Of a DNA stretch of 64,000 nt, positions 35,625 to 45,324 are shown one piece after another. The notes beneath the pieces were generated by a model. That model worked only from the letters and a program-made list of their open reading frames with translations, did not search any database and was not told where the DNA came from. The stretch covers positions 156,050 through 220,049 of the forward strand of contig NZ_KB907803.1 in assembly GCF_000382225.1 (NCBI RefSeq), in the 5' to 3' direction. How positions within the stretch are numbered: position 1 is the stretch's first letter; each line of letters begins with the position of its first letter. Source of the DNA: Hymenobacter aerophilus DSM 13606 (GTDB taxonomy: Bacteria > Bacteroidota > Bacteroidia > Cytophagales > Hymenobacteraceae). A program made the translations under genes and the position numbers.

Positions 35625-37115
35625 CTAGAATAGGAAGCCGACCGTGGCAGTGATGGTAGTCTGCTTGTTGGTAACCTCCACAACGGGCGTATCGGTGCCG
35701 GAAGGGCGGTTATCGGCCCCGTAGATGGTGTAGGGCGTGTAGAGCGAGCGGCCCCGGCCATGTACGCCGGCCACATCGACGAAGAAGTTGTTCTGACGCA
35801 CCCCCAGGCCGGCGGTAACGTATTGGCGGCTCTGGTCGATGGGGCTGTCCTGGTACGGGTCGCCGTAGTAAGCGTAGCCCAGCCGCGCCCGGAAAACATC
35901 AAATCGGGCCTCACCGCCCACCCGCAGGTTCACGGCGCTGCCCTGCAGGCGCTTGATGTCGTCGTTGTCGTAGCTGAAGTCGTAGTTATTGTTGTTGTAG
36001 TTGCTCAGGCGGGCCGAGGAGTAGTCGAGGTATTCCACGTCGCCGCTCACAAAGCCATACTTGCCCACTACCACGGCCACGCCGCCGGTGGCCTTAAACG
36101 GCGTCGTCAGGGCATATTCGGCCAGGTTGGGGTCGAGGTAAGAGCTGGCCGACTGCACGTTCTGGCCGTCCACGGCAATCGGCCGGTTGAAGCGGGCCTG
36201 CAGCGAGCTGTTGTAGGTTTCGTTGAACTGCATGTAAGTCGGCGTCTGCACCGAGGCCCCAATCCGCACCACGTCGGTGGGGCGGTAAATCAGCCCCAGC
36301 CGGAAGTTGATACCCCCGCCCGTCGTTTTCAGGTCGTCGCGCAGCGTTAGCGACTGAAAGGCGCTTTGCGGGTCGTTGGGGTCCACGGCAGAAGCTGTCA
36401 GCACGTTTTCGCTGGTGTAGCGGATGCTCGTCAGGCCGATGCCGGCGCCCACGTACAGCTTGTCGAGGTAGCTGGCGCCGTAGGCAAAATCGAACTGGGT
36501 GGTAGCGCCGCTGGTGCGCACGCTTTCGCCCTGGTCCAGGTCGCCGGTAAAGTAGAAATCCCCCGGAATAAAGGTGCCGAGCGAGTCGCGCTCAGTCAGG
36601 TAAGTATCGTAGGCCAGATCATCGAAGCCTGAGTCCTGGTCCTGGCCCAGGCGCTGGAAAATATCCTGGTTGCGGGCGGGCCGGCCGTTGTAGCGGAAGC
36701 TCTGGTTGTAGCTGGCCGTGCGCGTAATGCCAAAGCCAAACGAGCCGGCCCGCCATGCGCTGCCGTCGCCATCGGGCCGCCGCCGGGTCATCACCAGGCC
36801 CGCGCTGGCCACGTTCAGGTTGCTGCGCGAATCGGTCGAGGTATTGCCGAACGCCTTCGCATCGCTGTCGAGCAGGCTGAAGCCCGGCGAAAAGCTGAAT
36901 TCGGAACGCTGGAACATGCCCAGGCCGGCCGGGTTCACGAGCACCGAGCCGTAGTCGCCGCCCACGGCGGCGCTGGCCCCGCCAATGCCCAGCGTGCGGG
37001 CCGTACCCACGGGCTGCGACTGTGAAAAGCGCAGGGCATCGGCCTGATATTGGGCAAAGGCGTGGCTGGCCGTTCCCATCAGGGCAACAGCAAGCCCGTA
37101 TTTCAGGGTTTTCAT
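35625..37115 (-). CDS. OmpP1/FadL-type outer membrane transport protein
   Basis: 496 residues. Signal peptide MKTLKYGLAVALMGTASHAF, cut after AFA. The mature start YQADALRFSQSQPVGTARTL leads to GIGGASAAVGGDYGSVLVNPAG, the glycine-rich, NPAG-containing hatch typical of Bacteroidota FadL-like proteins. Fourteen-strand barrel features follow (LRVGGEARFDVFRARLGYAY, VTAGLGVRQNNFFVDVAGVH) and the end ITATVGFLF is a proper barrel terminus. The family moves hydrophobic molecules across the outer membrane; the ligand is not predictable here. Confidence 0.85.
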   Translation of the reverse strand: MKTLKYGLAVALMGTASHAFAQYQADALRFSQSQPVGTARTLGIGGASAAVGGDYGSVLVNPAGLGMFQRSEFSFSPGFSLLDSDAKAFGNTSTDSRSNLNVASAGLVMTRRRPDGDGSAWRAGSFGFGITRTASYNQSFRYNGRPARNQDIFQRLGQDQDSGFDDLAYDTYLTERDSLGTFIPGDFYFTGDLDQGESVRTSGATTQFDFAYGASYLDKLYVGAGIGLTSIRYTSENVLTASAVDPNDPQSAFQSLTLRDDLKTTGGGINFRLGLIYRPTDVVRIGASVQTPTYMQFNETYNSSLQARFNRPIAVDGQNVQSASSYLDPNLAEYALTTPFKATGGVAVVVGKYGFVSGDVEYLDYSSARLSNYNNNNYDFSYDNDDIKRLQGSAVNLRVGGEARFDVFRARLGYAYYGDPYQDSPIDQSRQYVTAGLGVRQNNFFVDVAGVHGRGRSLYTPYTIYGADNRPSGTDTPVVEVTNKQTTITATVGFLF

Positions 37116-37141
37116 ACAGAAGAGAAAGTTAGGAGCCCCCG

Positions 37142-37165
37142 GCGGTCCGGCCCAAGCCGGACCGC
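37142..37165. other. Nine-base perfect hairpin
   Basis: GCGGTCCGG, loop CCCAAG, CCGGACCGC, between two minus-strand genes. No T-run follows on either strand, so it may be an mRNA processing or stability element rather than a terminator. Confidence 0.4.
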
Positions 37166-37212
37166 TTCATATAGGGCAGATAAATATAGAATACCGGCAG
37201 TACGGCAGGTAC

Positions 37213-38535
37213 TTAGCGCACCCGGCCGCGGCCACCGCCACCGCTATTGGATGGGCTGCTGCTGGGTGAAGGCGAGGAGGAAGGCGCCGAGTACGAGCGG
37301 CTCGGCTCGGAGTAGGAGCGCGAAGGCTGAGAAGGCTGCGAATACGACCGGCTCGGCTCGGAGTACGAGCGGGTGGGCGCTGAGCGGCGCTCAAAGCTGC
37401 GGCGCGGCTGTTCCGTGCCGCCCGAGCTGCTGTTGTTGTCGCCGCTGTAATACGTGGCGCGGCGGCTCCGGCCCGATTGCGGCTGGTCGGCGGCAGAGCG
37501 CTGCATTACCCGGCCACCAGTGGCCGGCGCGGCATTACTTGGGGCCGAGTTGTCGAGCACGCGCCAGCGGCGGGTGCTGTTTTCGGGCTGGCTGGCCGTA
37601 GTGGCCCCCGCTGCCTGCTGGCTGCCCATGTAGCGGCCCGTACGCGTTTCGGTAGTCGAATTAGCGGCCGGCTGCCCGGTGGCCGAGCTGCTGCCGTTGC
37701 CCACCGTTACGTCGCGTACCCGGCCGCGGCCATTGTACTGGCTGGCAGCGGGGTTGCCGGTACTGCCGGTAGCCGGCGTAGCAAAACGGCCTTCCTGCAC
37801 CACGCGGCTCTGCTGCGCTGCCCGGTTACGGCCGGGGCTGGCCACGTTGCCCGAGCCGGCGGCCGAAGAATTGACCAGCCCGGCACCGTTGCCGGTGCGC
37901 GAGCGGCGCGGCCCGTAGGTATAGTTGCGGGCCGGGCGGTCGGCGCCCACGCCGTAGTAGCCGTTGCCGTAGTATCCACCACCGTAGTAGCCGTTGCCAT
38001 AATAGCCGCCGCGGTAGCCGTATCCATAGCTATAGTATGGGTCGTAGCCATAGCCATAGGGCCGGTAGTAGGGGCGACCGAAGCCGTAGCCAAAACCGAT
38101 GTTGATGGTCAGGCCCCCGTAGCCGTAGTAAGGGCGGTAGAAGGGGTCGTAGAACGAGTAGCCGAAGGGCGAGTACGGCGAGTAGGCAATGATGGGCGCC
38201 CCGTAATAAAACGGGTCGGCGTAGGGGAAGCTGTAGTAGCCCAGGCTGCCGCCGCGGTAGGTGCTGTAGCGGGGCGGGGAGGAAGCGTAGTAGTCATCGT
38301 CGTAATACTCGCTGTTGGTGCTCCGGGTGGCGCTGCCGCTGTAGTCGGGGTTGGGCACGTCGCCGGGGGTGCCGGTTACCTGCCGGGAAACCGGCACGGC
38401 CACGGCCGTTACCTTGTCGGCCGACGAGTAATACATGCCGTCGTTTTCGGTGGTGGCCAGATTAGACGAAACGGCGCACCCTCCCAGCGTCAGCAGGGCC
38501 AGGGCGGGTAAGATAGTGGGAAGGTGCTTTTTCAT
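37213..38535 (-). CDS. Tyr/Gly-rich and Ser-repeat lipoprotein
   Basis: 440 residues from the ATG at 38535. Lipobox LTLGGC. After AVSSNLATTENDGMYYSSAD the protein becomes Tyr/Pro/Ser-rich, then has a long Tyr/Gly segment (about 115-205; YGNGYYGGGYYGNGYYG), a middle low-complexity part, and a C-terminal tandem repeat of the type SYSEPSRSYSQPSQPS (about 400-425). No catalytic domain is visible. Such compositions suit flexible surface or adhesive proteins. Base composition of the Tyr/Gly part is strongly biased, which may reflect repeat slippage. Function unknown. Confidence 0.7.
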   Translation of the reverse strand: MKKHLPTILPALALLTLGGCAVSSNLATTENDGMYYSSADKVTAVAVPVSRQVTGTPGDVPNPDYSGSATRSTNSEYYDDDYYASSPPRYSTYRGGSLGYYSFPYADPFYYGAPIIAYSPYSPFGYSFYDPFYRPYYGYGGLTINIGFGYGFGRPYYRPYGYGYDPYYSYGYGYRGGYYGNGYYGGGYYGNGYYGVGADRPARNYTYGPRRSRTGNGAGLVNSSAAGSGNVASPGRNRAAQQSRVVQEGRFATPATGSTGNPAASQYNGRGRVRDVTVGNGSSSATGQPAANSTTETRTGRYMGSQQAAGATTASQPENSTRRWRVLDNSAPSNAAPATGGRVMQRSAADQPQSGRSRRATYYSGDNNSSSGGTEQPRRSFERRSAPTRSYSEPSRSYSQPSQPSRSYSEPSRSYSAPSSSPSPSSSPSNSGGGGRGRVR

Positions 38536-38631
38536 GATGCCTGCGCGTAAAGTTGGATTGAGCAAGTGAAGGAAACCGGGGCCCAGAGGCCGACGGACCG
38601 CCAAAGCCCAATTCCTCCGGATTTTATAACG

Positions 38632-38639
38632 TAATTTCG
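38632..38639 (+). promoter_or_regulatory. Possible -7 box for proS (TAATTTCG)
   Basis: TAnTTTCG variant 84 bases before the proS ATG. Weak, since spacing to the start is long. Confidence 0.25.
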
Positions 38640-38723
38640 CCCCGAAACGGTGCCTTTTTCTTAGGACAAATCTTGTACCAGAAATCGGAACTTTTTCATC
38701 CTTTTTCCCAAGATACTCCCAAT

Positions 38724-40199
38724 ATGAGCAAAAGTTTGCCCAAGCGTAGCGAAGATTATTCGCTCTGGTACAACGAACTGGTAAAGCGGGCCGGGCTGGC
38801 CGAGAATTCGGCCGTGCGCGGCTGCATGGTGATCAAGCCCTACGGCTACGCCATCTGGGAGAAGATGCAGCGCACGCTCGACGACATGTTCAAGCGTACG
38901 GGCCATGAAAACGCATATTTCCCGCTTTTCGTGCCCAAGAGCCTGTTCGAGGCCGAAGAGAAGAACGCCGAGGGCTTCGCCAAGGAGTGCGCCGTGGTTA
39001 CCCACTACCGACTCCAGACCGATCCCGACAAGCCCGGCAAGCTCCGCGTCGACCCCAATGCCAAACTCGAAGAAGAGTTGATTGTTCGCCCCACCTCGGA
39101 GGCCATCATCTGGAGCACGTATAAAGGCTGGATTCAGAGCTACCGCGACCTGCCGCTGCTCATCAACCAGTGGGCCAACGTGGTGCGCTGGGAGATGCGC
39201 ACCCGCCTGTTTCTGCGCACCGCCGAGTTTCTGTGGCAGGAAGGCCACACGGCCCACGCCACCGAAACCGAAGCCGTAGCCGAAACCCGCCAGATGCTCG
39301 ACGTGTACGCCCAGTTCGCCGAAGAGTGGATGGCGCTGCCCGTCATCAAGGGCGTGAAAACCGAGAACGAGCGGTTTGCCGGCGCCATCGACACGTATTG
39401 TATCGAGGGGCTGATGCAGGACGGCAAGGCCCTGCAGGCCGGCACCTCGCACTTCCTGGGCCAGAACTTCGCCAAGGCCTTCGACGTGCAGTTCCAGACC
39501 AAGGAAGGCGGCCTGGAGTACGTGTGGGGCACGAGCTGGGGCGTGAGCACCCGCCTGATGGGCGCGCTCGTAATGGCGCATTCCGATGACGAAGGCCTCG
39601 TGCTGCCGCCCAAGCTGGCCCCCATTCAGGTGGTAATCGTGCCCATCTACAAATCCGGCCAGCTGGAGGAAGTGATGGAGCGCATCCGGCCCATGCAGAT
39701 GGGGCTGATTGAGCGCGGCATCTCGGTGAAAGTGGATGACCGCGACACCGAGCGCCCCGGCTTCAAGTTTGCCGAGTGGGAGCTGAAAGGCGTACCCGTG
39801 CGCCTGGCCGTAGGTTTGCGCGACCTGGAGGCCGGCACCGTGGAGGTAGCCCGCCGCGACACCAAGGAGAAGATGACCCTGCCGCTGGCCGACATCGTCA
39901 ACAGCGTCGACCAGCTGCTGGCCGATATTCAACAGAACATCTACCAGCGGGCCCTGCGCTTCCGCGAAACCCACACCACCCGCGTCGGGAGCTACGAGGA
40001 GTTCAAGCAGGTGCTCGACACCACCGGCGGCTTCGTGCTGGCCCACTACGACGGCACCTCCGAAACCGAGGAGCGCATCAAGGAGGAAACCAAAGCCACC
40101 ATCCGCTGCCTGGCCCTCAACGAGCCCGACGAAGACGGTGTGTGCATGATTACCGGCCGCCCCTCAGTGCGCCGCGCCTACTTTGCGCGAGCCTACTAA
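38724..40199 (+). CDS. proS: Prolyl-tRNA synthetase, archaeal/eukaryal-type
   Basis: 491 residues from ATG 38724. Class II synthetase: motif 2-like [48 protein letters not shown], and motif 3 [20 protein letters not shown]. The short form has no bacterial editing insert. The C-terminal anticodon-binding domain ([10 protein letters not shown]) and the extra zinc-like/YxxAY end (YFARAY) match the type-3 ProS found in Bacteroidota and archaea. It charges tRNA-Pro. Convergent with greA across a 31-base perfect palindrome. Confidence 0.96.
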   Translation: MSKSLPKRSEDYSLWYNELVKRAGLAENSAVRGCMVIKPYGYAIWEKMQRTLDDMFKRTGHENAYFPLFVPKSLFEAEEKNAEGFAKECAVVTHYRLQTDPDKPGKLRVDPNAKLEEELIVRPTSEAIIWSTYKGWIQSYRDLPLLINQWANVVRWEMRTRLFLRTAEFLWQEGHTAHATETEAVAETRQMLDVYAQFAEEWMALPVIKGVKTENERFAGAIDTYCIEGLMQDGKALQAGTSHFLGQNFAKAFDVQFQTKEGGLEYVWGTSWGVSTRLMGALVMAHSDDEGLVLPPKLAPIQVVIVPIYKSGQLEEVMERIRPMQMGLIERGISVKVDDRDTERPGFKFAEWELKGVPVRLAVGLRDLEAGTVEVARRDTKEKMTLPLADIVNSVDQLLADIQQNIYQRALRFRETHTTRVGSYEEFKQVLDTTGGFVLAHYDGTSETEERIKEETKATIRCLALNEPDEDGVCMITGRPSVRRAYFARAY

Positions 40200-40291
40200 A
40201 TCACTGATTTTCGCTGATTAATCGTGATTGCGCTGATTTATTAATCACTGATTGCCGTTGATTTTCCGCTGATTACGCTGATTTTTATTGG
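40200..40291. repeat. CTGATT-unit repeats after proS
   Basis: The stretch has about six copies of a CTGATTnnCGCTGATT-like unit (e.g. CACTGATTTTCGCTGATTAA). The units are on one side only of the palindrome that follows. Confidence 0.6.
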
Positions 40292-40355
40292 TATTGTGAC
40301 AAATAACAAAGCAGGCCCGCCATTTGGCGGGCCTGCTTTGTTATTTGTCACAATA
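40292..40355. terminator. Perfect 31-base palindrome, bidirectional terminator
   Basis: Arms of 31 bases (left begins TATTGTGACAAATAACAAAG, ends GCAGGCCCGCCA) are exactly complementary with a two-base loop. It lies between convergent proS and greA. Confidence 0.85.
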
Positions 40356-40382
40356 CGCAGTACCAAATACTCAATACTCAAA

Positions 40383-40892
40383 TCAATACTCAATCCGCAC
40401 AACCTCGACTTCCTCCTTTTTCGGGCCCAGCTGCAGGGTGATGCGCTGGCCGGATTTGGCGCCCTGCACGGCGCGGGCAATGGGGGCCACAAAGGCAATT
40501 TTGCCTTTGGACACGTCGGCTTCATCGACGCCGACGATGGTGAAGCGGCGCTCGGGGCCTTTGCTGCTGGTGGGGCGCAGGGTTACGGTAGCGCCGAAGC
40601 GGACTTCGTTGGCGGGTTGGGTGACGGGGTCGACGAGCTTGGCGCTGGCCAGGCGGTCGGAGAGAGCGGCGAGCTGGCCATTGAGCAGCGTGAGGCGGCG
40701 GGTGCGGTCGGCGTCGTTGTCGTGGTTGGCCTCGGCGGCGGTGCGGGCGGCTTCCAGCTCCGCCAGCTCCTGGCGCAGCTGCTCCAGGCCGGCGGGCGTC
40801 ACGTAGTTGGCCGAGCCCGGCGGCAGGGCCGGCCGGGGCGGAATAATCGGGGCTTCGAGGGAGTCGTCCTCCTTGGTAAATGCGCGGCTCAT
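40383..40892 (-). CDS. GreA/GreB-family transcription elongation factor
   Basis: 169 residues from the ATG at 40892. An N-terminal coiled coil (PAGLEQLRQELAELEAARTA to DRLASAKLVDP) carries the acidic tip residues, and a C-terminal FKBP-like domain follows (VRFGATVTLRPTSSKGPERR, FTIVGVDEADVSKGKIAFVA, PIARAVQGAKSGQRI). GreA-type factors enter the RNA polymerase channel and stimulate cleavage of backtracked RNA. It is slightly shorter and less conserved than typical GreA, and is the GreA/GreB paralogue common in Bacteroidota. Role is by family. Confidence 0.85.
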   Translation of the reverse strand: MSRAFTKEDDSLEAPIIPPRPALPPGSANYVTPAGLEQLRQELAELEAARTAAEANHDNDADRTRRLTLLNGQLAALSDRLASAKLVDPVTQPANEVRFGATVTLRPTSSKGPERRFTIVGVDEADVSKGKIAFVAPIARAVQGAKSGQRITLQLGPKKEEVEVVRIEY

Positions 40893-41004
40893 ACCGGACT
40901 TAACGCGGGGCCGGGGCCGGGGTTGCGGGGGCATAGTGCCGGCGCGCCGGTTGCTGTGGGGTTTGTGCGTATCTTTTCCCCATCCAAACTACTTCCCTTT
41001 CGCT

Positions 41005-41472
41005 ATGGATTGGCTTACGATTGCCCTGCTGCTGTTTTTCGGCGTCGCCTTTCTGGTGGTCGAAATTATCTTTATTCCCGGCACTACGGTGGTGGGGCTG
41101 GTGGGCTTTGCGCTGCTGGCCGTGGGTATCTGGTTCAGCTACCGCGACTTCGGCAGCACCACGGGCCACATCCTGCTGTCGGCCTCGGCCGTGTTTGTAG
41201 GGGCGCTGGTGTATGTCGGGCTGCGGCCGCGCAACCTCGAAAAAGTCGCCCTCAACCAGCAAAACCACGGCCACGTGCTCGATGTGCGCCACGCCGATGT
41301 AGCGCCCGGCACCGTGGGCCGCACCCTGTCGGCCCTGCGCCCCGCCGGCACCGCCCTCTTCGCCGACGACCGCCGGGAGGTAACCACCCGCGGCGAGTTC
41401 GTGGAGTCCGGTGCCGAAGTGCTGGTCATCGGTATCGAGCACAACCGCATCGTTGTCCGGCAAGTCGCCTGA
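41005..41472 (+). CDS. NfeD-family membrane protein
   Basis: 155 residues from ATG 41005. Two to three membrane segments (IALLLFFGVAFLVVEIIFIP, GLVGFALLAVGIWFSYRDF, ILLSASAVFVGALVYVGL), then an OB-fold domain (PGTVGRTLSALRPAGTALFA, GEFVESGAEVLVIGIEHNRI). NfeD proteins pair with flotillins and help order membrane microdomains. This is the short form, without the ClpP-like protease half. The FloA gene follows on the same strand, but 215 bases holding a large palindromic repeat separate the two. Confidence 0.88.
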   Translation: MDWLTIALLLFFGVAFLVVEIIFIPGTTVVGLVGFALLAVGIWFSYRDFGSTTGHILLSASAVFVGALVYVGLRPRNLEKVALNQQNHGHVLDVRHADVAPGTVGRTLSALRPAGTALFADDRREVTTRGEFVESGAEVLVIGIEHNRIVVRQVA

Positions 41473-41481
41473 TTTCAATGG

Positions 41482-41659
41482 GCAGTTGTCAATTATTAGT
41501 TGTCAGGAAGAACGTCATTCAGAGCGAAGCGAAGAATCTCGCGTGCTGACGTTGGATTACTGTTGCAACGTCGGCACGCGAGATTCTTCGTCCCTGCTCT
41601 ATACGCAGCATGCTCTGAATGACGTTCTTCCTGACAACTAACAGCTAACAACTATCAAC
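41482..41659. repeat. Nested palindromic repeat within the nfeD-floA pair
   Basis: Outer arms CAGTTGTCAATTATTAGTTG... against ...CAACTAACAGCTAACAACTA. Core arm CGTCATTCAGAGCGAAGCGA... against CGCGAGATTCTTCG and CTCTGAATGACG; the right core arm is interrupted by 22 bases containing ATACGCAGCATG. A similar insert occurs at 59901-59924. Confidence 0.85.
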
Positions 41660-41687
41660 CAAAAGCATCACCAACCTCCTGTTCCCT

Positions 41688-42692
41688 ATGGATCAATTTC
41701 CCTTCTTTCCGCTCATTGTGGGCGGTATCGTTTTACTGGTATTCCTGTACTTCTTCCCGATCAGCCTCTGGATTACGGCGCTGTTTTCGGGGGTGCGGGT
41801 AAGCCTGTTTCAGCTCGCCTTTATGCGGGTGCGCAAGGTGCCGCCGTCGTTGATTGTCAACTCAATGATTACCTCCACCAAGGCCGGCTTGGCCCTCACG
41901 GCCAACGACCTGGAGACGCACTACCTGGCCGGCGGCAACGTGCCCAGCGTTATCAAGGCCCTTATTTCGGCCGATAAGGCCAACATTCCGCTGTCCTTCA
42001 AGCAGGCCACGGCCATCGACCTGGCCGGGCGCGACGTGTTTGCGGCCGTAACCACCAGCGTAAATCCCAAGGTGATCAACACGCCCAACGTGGCCGCCGT
42101 GGCCCAGGATGGCATCCAGCTCATTGCCAAGGCCCGCGTAACGGTGCGCGCCAACATTGCTCAGCTCGTGGGCGGCGCCGGCGAAGAAACCATTCTGGCC
42201 CGCGTGGGCGAGGGCATCGTGACCAGCATCGGCTCGTCGCTCTCGCACAAGGAGGTGCTTGAAAACCCCGACAAAATTTCCAAGCTCGTGCTCAGCAAAG
42301 GCCTCGATGCCGGCACGGCCTTCGAAATCCTATCCATCGACATTGCCGACATCGACATAGGGGAGAACATCGGCGCCAAGCTGCAAATCGACCAGGCCAC
42401 GGCCGACCTGAAAGTGGCCGAAGCCAAGGCCGAGGAGCGCCGCGCCATGGCCGTAGCCGTTGAGCAGGAAAACCGCGCCAAAACCCAGGAAGCCAAGGCC
42501 CGCGTAGTCGATGCCGAAGCCGAAATTCCGAAGGCCATGGCCGAAGCCTTCCGCTCGGGCAACCTCGGCATTATGGACTACTACAAGATGCGCAACATCC
42601 AGTCGGACACCGACATGCGCGACTCCATCGCCAATCCCGGCGCCACCGGCAGCAGCAGCAAACCCGGCCGCGACGAAACCCGGATGAGCTAA
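41688..42692 (+). CDS. floA: Flotillin-like protein FloA
   Basis: 334 residues. An N-terminal membrane hairpin ([30 protein letters not shown]) leads to the SPFH-type region ([29 protein letters not shown] NVAAVAQDG) with [12 protein letters not shown], and a C-terminal Ala/Glu-rich coiled coil ([20 protein letters not shown]) ending DYYKMRN and ADTDMR-type sequence. This is the UPF0365/FloA form. It builds membrane microdomains with NfeD. The upstream nfeD is the expected partner, though a palindrome separates them. Confidence 0.93.
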   Translation: MDQFPFFPLIVGGIVLLVFLYFFPISLWITALFSGVRVSLFQLAFMRVRKVPPSLIVNSMITSTKAGLALTANDLETHYLAGGNVPSVIKALISADKANIPLSFKQATAIDLAGRDVFAAVTTSVNPKVINTPNVAAVAQDGIQLIAKARVTVRANIAQLVGGAGEETILARVGEGIVTSIGSSLSHKEVLENPDKISKLVLSKGLDAGTAFEILSIDIADIDIGENIGAKLQIDQATADLKVAEAKAEERRAMAVAVEQENRAKTQEAKARVVDAEAEIPKAMAEAFRSGNLGIMDYYKMRNIQSDTDMRDSIANPGATGSSSKPGRDETRMS

Positions 42693-42696
42693 TTCT

Positions 42697-42850
42697 GAGC
42701 TGCAAGCCGCAAGCTACAAGCGGCAGGCTGACGTTCGAGAGTAAGTAGCATTTCAGTCACAATAAGGCCCCGCGCTCGGTTGAGCGCGGGGCCTTCTTAT
42801 CCCTAGCCAACATAACGTCAGCCTGCCGCTTGTAGCTTGCGGCTTGCAGC
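42697..42850. repeat. Nested palindrome enclosing a terminator
   Basis: Outer arms GAGCTGCAAGCCGCAAGCTA... (42697-42734) and AACGTCAGCCTGCCGCTTGT... (42814-42850). Inside, AAGGCCCCGCGCTC, loop GGT, TGAGCGCGGGGCCTT (42764-42795) forms a bidirectional terminator. The whole sits between convergent floA and the OmpA gene. Confidence 0.85.
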
Positions 42851-42859
42851 CCTCAATAC

Positions 42860-44905
42860 CTACTTTTTCGTAATCCGGAACTCGACGCGGCGGTTGAGTT
42901 TGCGGGTTTCCTCCTGGTCGTTGCTGGCGACGGGCTTGCTGCCGCCGAAGCCCTCGGTGCTGATGCGGCTGCTGCTGATGCCCTTCTGCACGAGGTACTT
43001 CTTCACTTCGTTTACCCGGTCGAGGCTCAGCTTCAGGTTCAGCTGCGGGTCGCCCTGGTTGTCGGTGTGGCCTTCGAGCCGGATTTCAATCTGCGGATAA
43101 TCCTTCAGAATCTTCACTAGGCGCAGCAGCTCGGGGTAGGAGTTCTCGCGCAGGTAATACTTGCTCTGGGTGAAGAAGATGTTGTTGAGCTTGATGGTCT
43201 GGCCCACGGCAAAGGGCACCAGGTACAAGTCCTGGTTGACTTCGGAGTACTTCTGGCGGTCGGTTACGTCGAGGTTGTCCGATTCGGCCAGGTAATCCTT
43301 GGCCTCGGCGCGGTAGCCGTACTGCGTGCCCGAGGGCAGCACAATAGTGTAGGAGCCATCGATGGGGCTGGTTTCGGCCACCCCGATTTCCTCGCCCGTG
43401 AGTAGGTTTTCGTAGCGGATGGTGGCCGCCACCGGCTTCTTGGAGCTGGCGTCGAGCACCCGGCCGCGCACCAGCGTCACCACTTCGGGCCGGAAAGTAG
43501 GCTTGAGCGAGATGCGGAAAATGTCCTTCGAGCCGCCTGTGCCGTTGCGGGCCGACACCAGGTAAGCATCCTCGCCGGCGGCCGACACCGTGTAGTAGGC
43601 GTCGAAATCGGGCGAGTTGACGGTGGGGCCCAGGTTGCGGGGCTTGGTCCAGTTGGTCCAGGAATCGTCGAGGCGCTTGGAGTAGAAAATGTCGCTCTTG
43701 CCGTAGCCGCCGCGCCCTTCCGAGGCGAAGTACAGCGTCTTGCCGTCGGCCGCCAGGAAAGGGGCGAAGTCGGCCTTTTTAGTGTTCACGTTGGGCCCCA
43801 GGTTGCGCGGGCGGCTCCAGGTTTTGCCGCCCTGGTTGAGGAAGCTCACGTACAGATCCTGCTCGCCCTGCCCGTCTTTGCGGTCCACGGCCATCAGCAT
43901 CACCTTGCCCGAAGTGGCCAGGAAAAAGTCGACGTGCTCGGCGTCGTCGTTGTAATAATCTTCAATATCCACCTTCTCGGGCTTGGTCCAGCCCGTGGCC
44001 GTACGCCGGCTCAGGCTCGGGCCCTTGGGCACAATGGTACCGTCGGGCTCGTACACGCCAATCACCAGCAGCTGCTGGCCGTTGGCCGACACCGAGGCCA
44101 CACCGTTGGGGTCGCGGGGGGTGTTGATGGGGCTGCCGATGTTTTTGGCCGCGTTCCAGGCCTTCTTTTCGGCGTTGCCCAGGGTGCTGTACCACACGTC
44201 CTGCGCGTCGGAAGCGCCGCCCGAGTTCTGCGGGCTTTCCTGGCGGGCAAAGAACAGCGTGCGGCCATCGGGCGAGATAACCGGGTGCGTATCGACGTAC
44301 TTGGAGTTGACGTTGGGCCCCAGGTTCACCATGGCCGAGTCGAAGCTCACGGCGCTGTCCTCGTTCTTGAACTCCTTTTTCACCATCGTATCCACCACGT
44401 CGGCCACGCCGATGGCATCAATCTGGTTGACGCCGTTCACGGCCTTGGTATTCATGGTAACCACCACGCCGATAGTGCGGTAGGTGGCTGCCGGGAAGGT
44501 GGCCTGCAGTGTGCGGAACTGCTCGGGAATAGGACCGGGCGTGTCGTTTTTGTACACTTCGTGCTTGCCGCCGCGCGTATCAACCAGCTCGATTTTGGTG
44601 ATGGCGCCGGGGTTGAAGTTCTCCACCACCGACACCTGCCGGGCAATAACCGACTTGCTGAAGCGCACTTCAATCGACTCGCTGCTGCCCGTTTTCTTCG
44701 GAATCCAGGCCTCGTTGCTGGCCTGGCCCAGGGGCGTGGCGTTGGGCTCGCCCAGCACTTTTTCGGGCGAAAATGGCTCTTTGCCCTCGGCTTTCTGCGA
44801 AGAAACCGCTACCACTTTTGAAGCCCACACGGCGTGTTGCGCCCGTGCCAGGCCACTACCGCCCAGCAATAAGCTTCCCAGGAGTAGTATTCTCTTACCG
44901 TTCAT
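42860..44905 (-). CDS. PD40-repeat OmpA-family protein
   Basis: 681 residues from the ATG at 44905. Signal peptide ends GLARAQ. PD40/WD40-like propeller repeats (HPVISPDGRTLFFARQESPQ, FAPFLAADGKTLYFASEGRG, DAYYTVSAAGEDAYLVSARN) are followed by a carboxypeptidase-regulatory-like domain (VRGRVLDASSKKPVAATIRY) and a C-terminal OmpA domain (NIFFTQSKYYLRENSYPELL, RLEGHTDNQGDPQLNLKLSL, RVEFRITKK). The OmpA domain binds peptidoglycan. It is the PorE-like layout seen in many Bacteroidota. A TATCTTTG box lies 122 bases upstream. Confidence 0.92.
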   Translation of the reverse strand: MNGKRILLLGSLLLGGSGLARAQHAVWASKVVAVSSQKAEGKEPFSPEKVLGEPNATPLGQASNEAWIPKKTGSSESIEVRFSKSVIARQVSVVENFNPGAITKIELVDTRGGKHEVYKNDTPGPIPEQFRTLQATFPAATYRTIGVVVTMNTKAVNGVNQIDAIGVADVVDTMVKKEFKNEDSAVSFDSAMVNLGPNVNSKYVDTHPVISPDGRTLFFARQESPQNSGGASDAQDVWYSTLGNAEKKAWNAAKNIGSPINTPRDPNGVASVSANGQQLLVIGVYEPDGTIVPKGPSLSRRTATGWTKPEKVDIEDYYNDDAEHVDFFLATSGKVMLMAVDRKDGQGEQDLYVSFLNQGGKTWSRPRNLGPNVNTKKADFAPFLAADGKTLYFASEGRGGYGKSDIFYSKRLDDSWTNWTKPRNLGPTVNSPDFDAYYTVSAAGEDAYLVSARNGTGGSKDIFRISLKPTFRPEVVTLVRGRVLDASSKKPVAATIRYENLLTGEEIGVAETSPIDGSYTIVLPSGTQYGYRAEAKDYLAESDNLDVTDRQKYSEVNQDLYLVPFAVGQTIKLNNIFFTQSKYYLRENSYPELLRLVKILKDYPQIEIRLEGHTDNQGDPQLNLKLSLDRVNEVKKYLVQKGISSSRISTEGFGGSKPVASNDQEETRKLNRRVEFRITKK

Positions 44906-45324
44906 AAGCGCGCAAGTCAAATCGGAGCCGACCGGCGGAACAGGGCCACCGGTTGCTGGTTGAATTCAGGATTTTTACAAGACGCCAGAAGGGCGCCGGA
45001 AGTTTCGCCGGCACCCGTAAGCGGGCACAAAGATACTCCTTTCCCCCTCCATCAGGGCTCCCCGGACCCGCGAAAATCCAAAATAGAGGTCAATTTCTGC
45101 CCCGCATTCGGTCAGCGACCCATTTGCCCGGCTATATCCCGGGTTGAACTCGGCCAGACCAGCATTGCTGTAGCTGGTCAGCCCTATGGCTCATGAAAGC
45201 CAGCGGGCAAGCCGGAGCCAAACCGGACCTGGTTTTTCGGCGGGGCGGCCGGCAGCAACAGCGGCCGGTTTTGAGTAACTTGCCGCCCCATCCATTGTCT
45301 CCATTTTCATTCAGCTTTACTTGT
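44906..45324. other. Intergenic region between divergent OmpA and 2OG-oxygenase genes
   Basis: Holds the -7 box for the OmpA gene (45028-45035) and a seven-base hairpin GACCAGC...GCTGGTC at 45157-45179 that could be an operator or an upstream terminator. No convincing gene, RNA gene or large repeat is seen. Confidence 0.5.
45028..45035 (-). promoter_or_regulatory. -7 promoter box (TATCTTTG) for the OmpA-PD40 gene
   Basis: Exact TAnnTTTG on the complement, giving a leader of about 120 bases, unusually long for this window. Confidence 0.5.

Noticed and set aside
37250..37400. Possible CRISPR-like or minisatellite array in the YG/Ser-rich lipoprotein gene
   Set aside because: The repeats are in frame and encode SYSEPSR-type peptide units of varying length, with no unique spacers.
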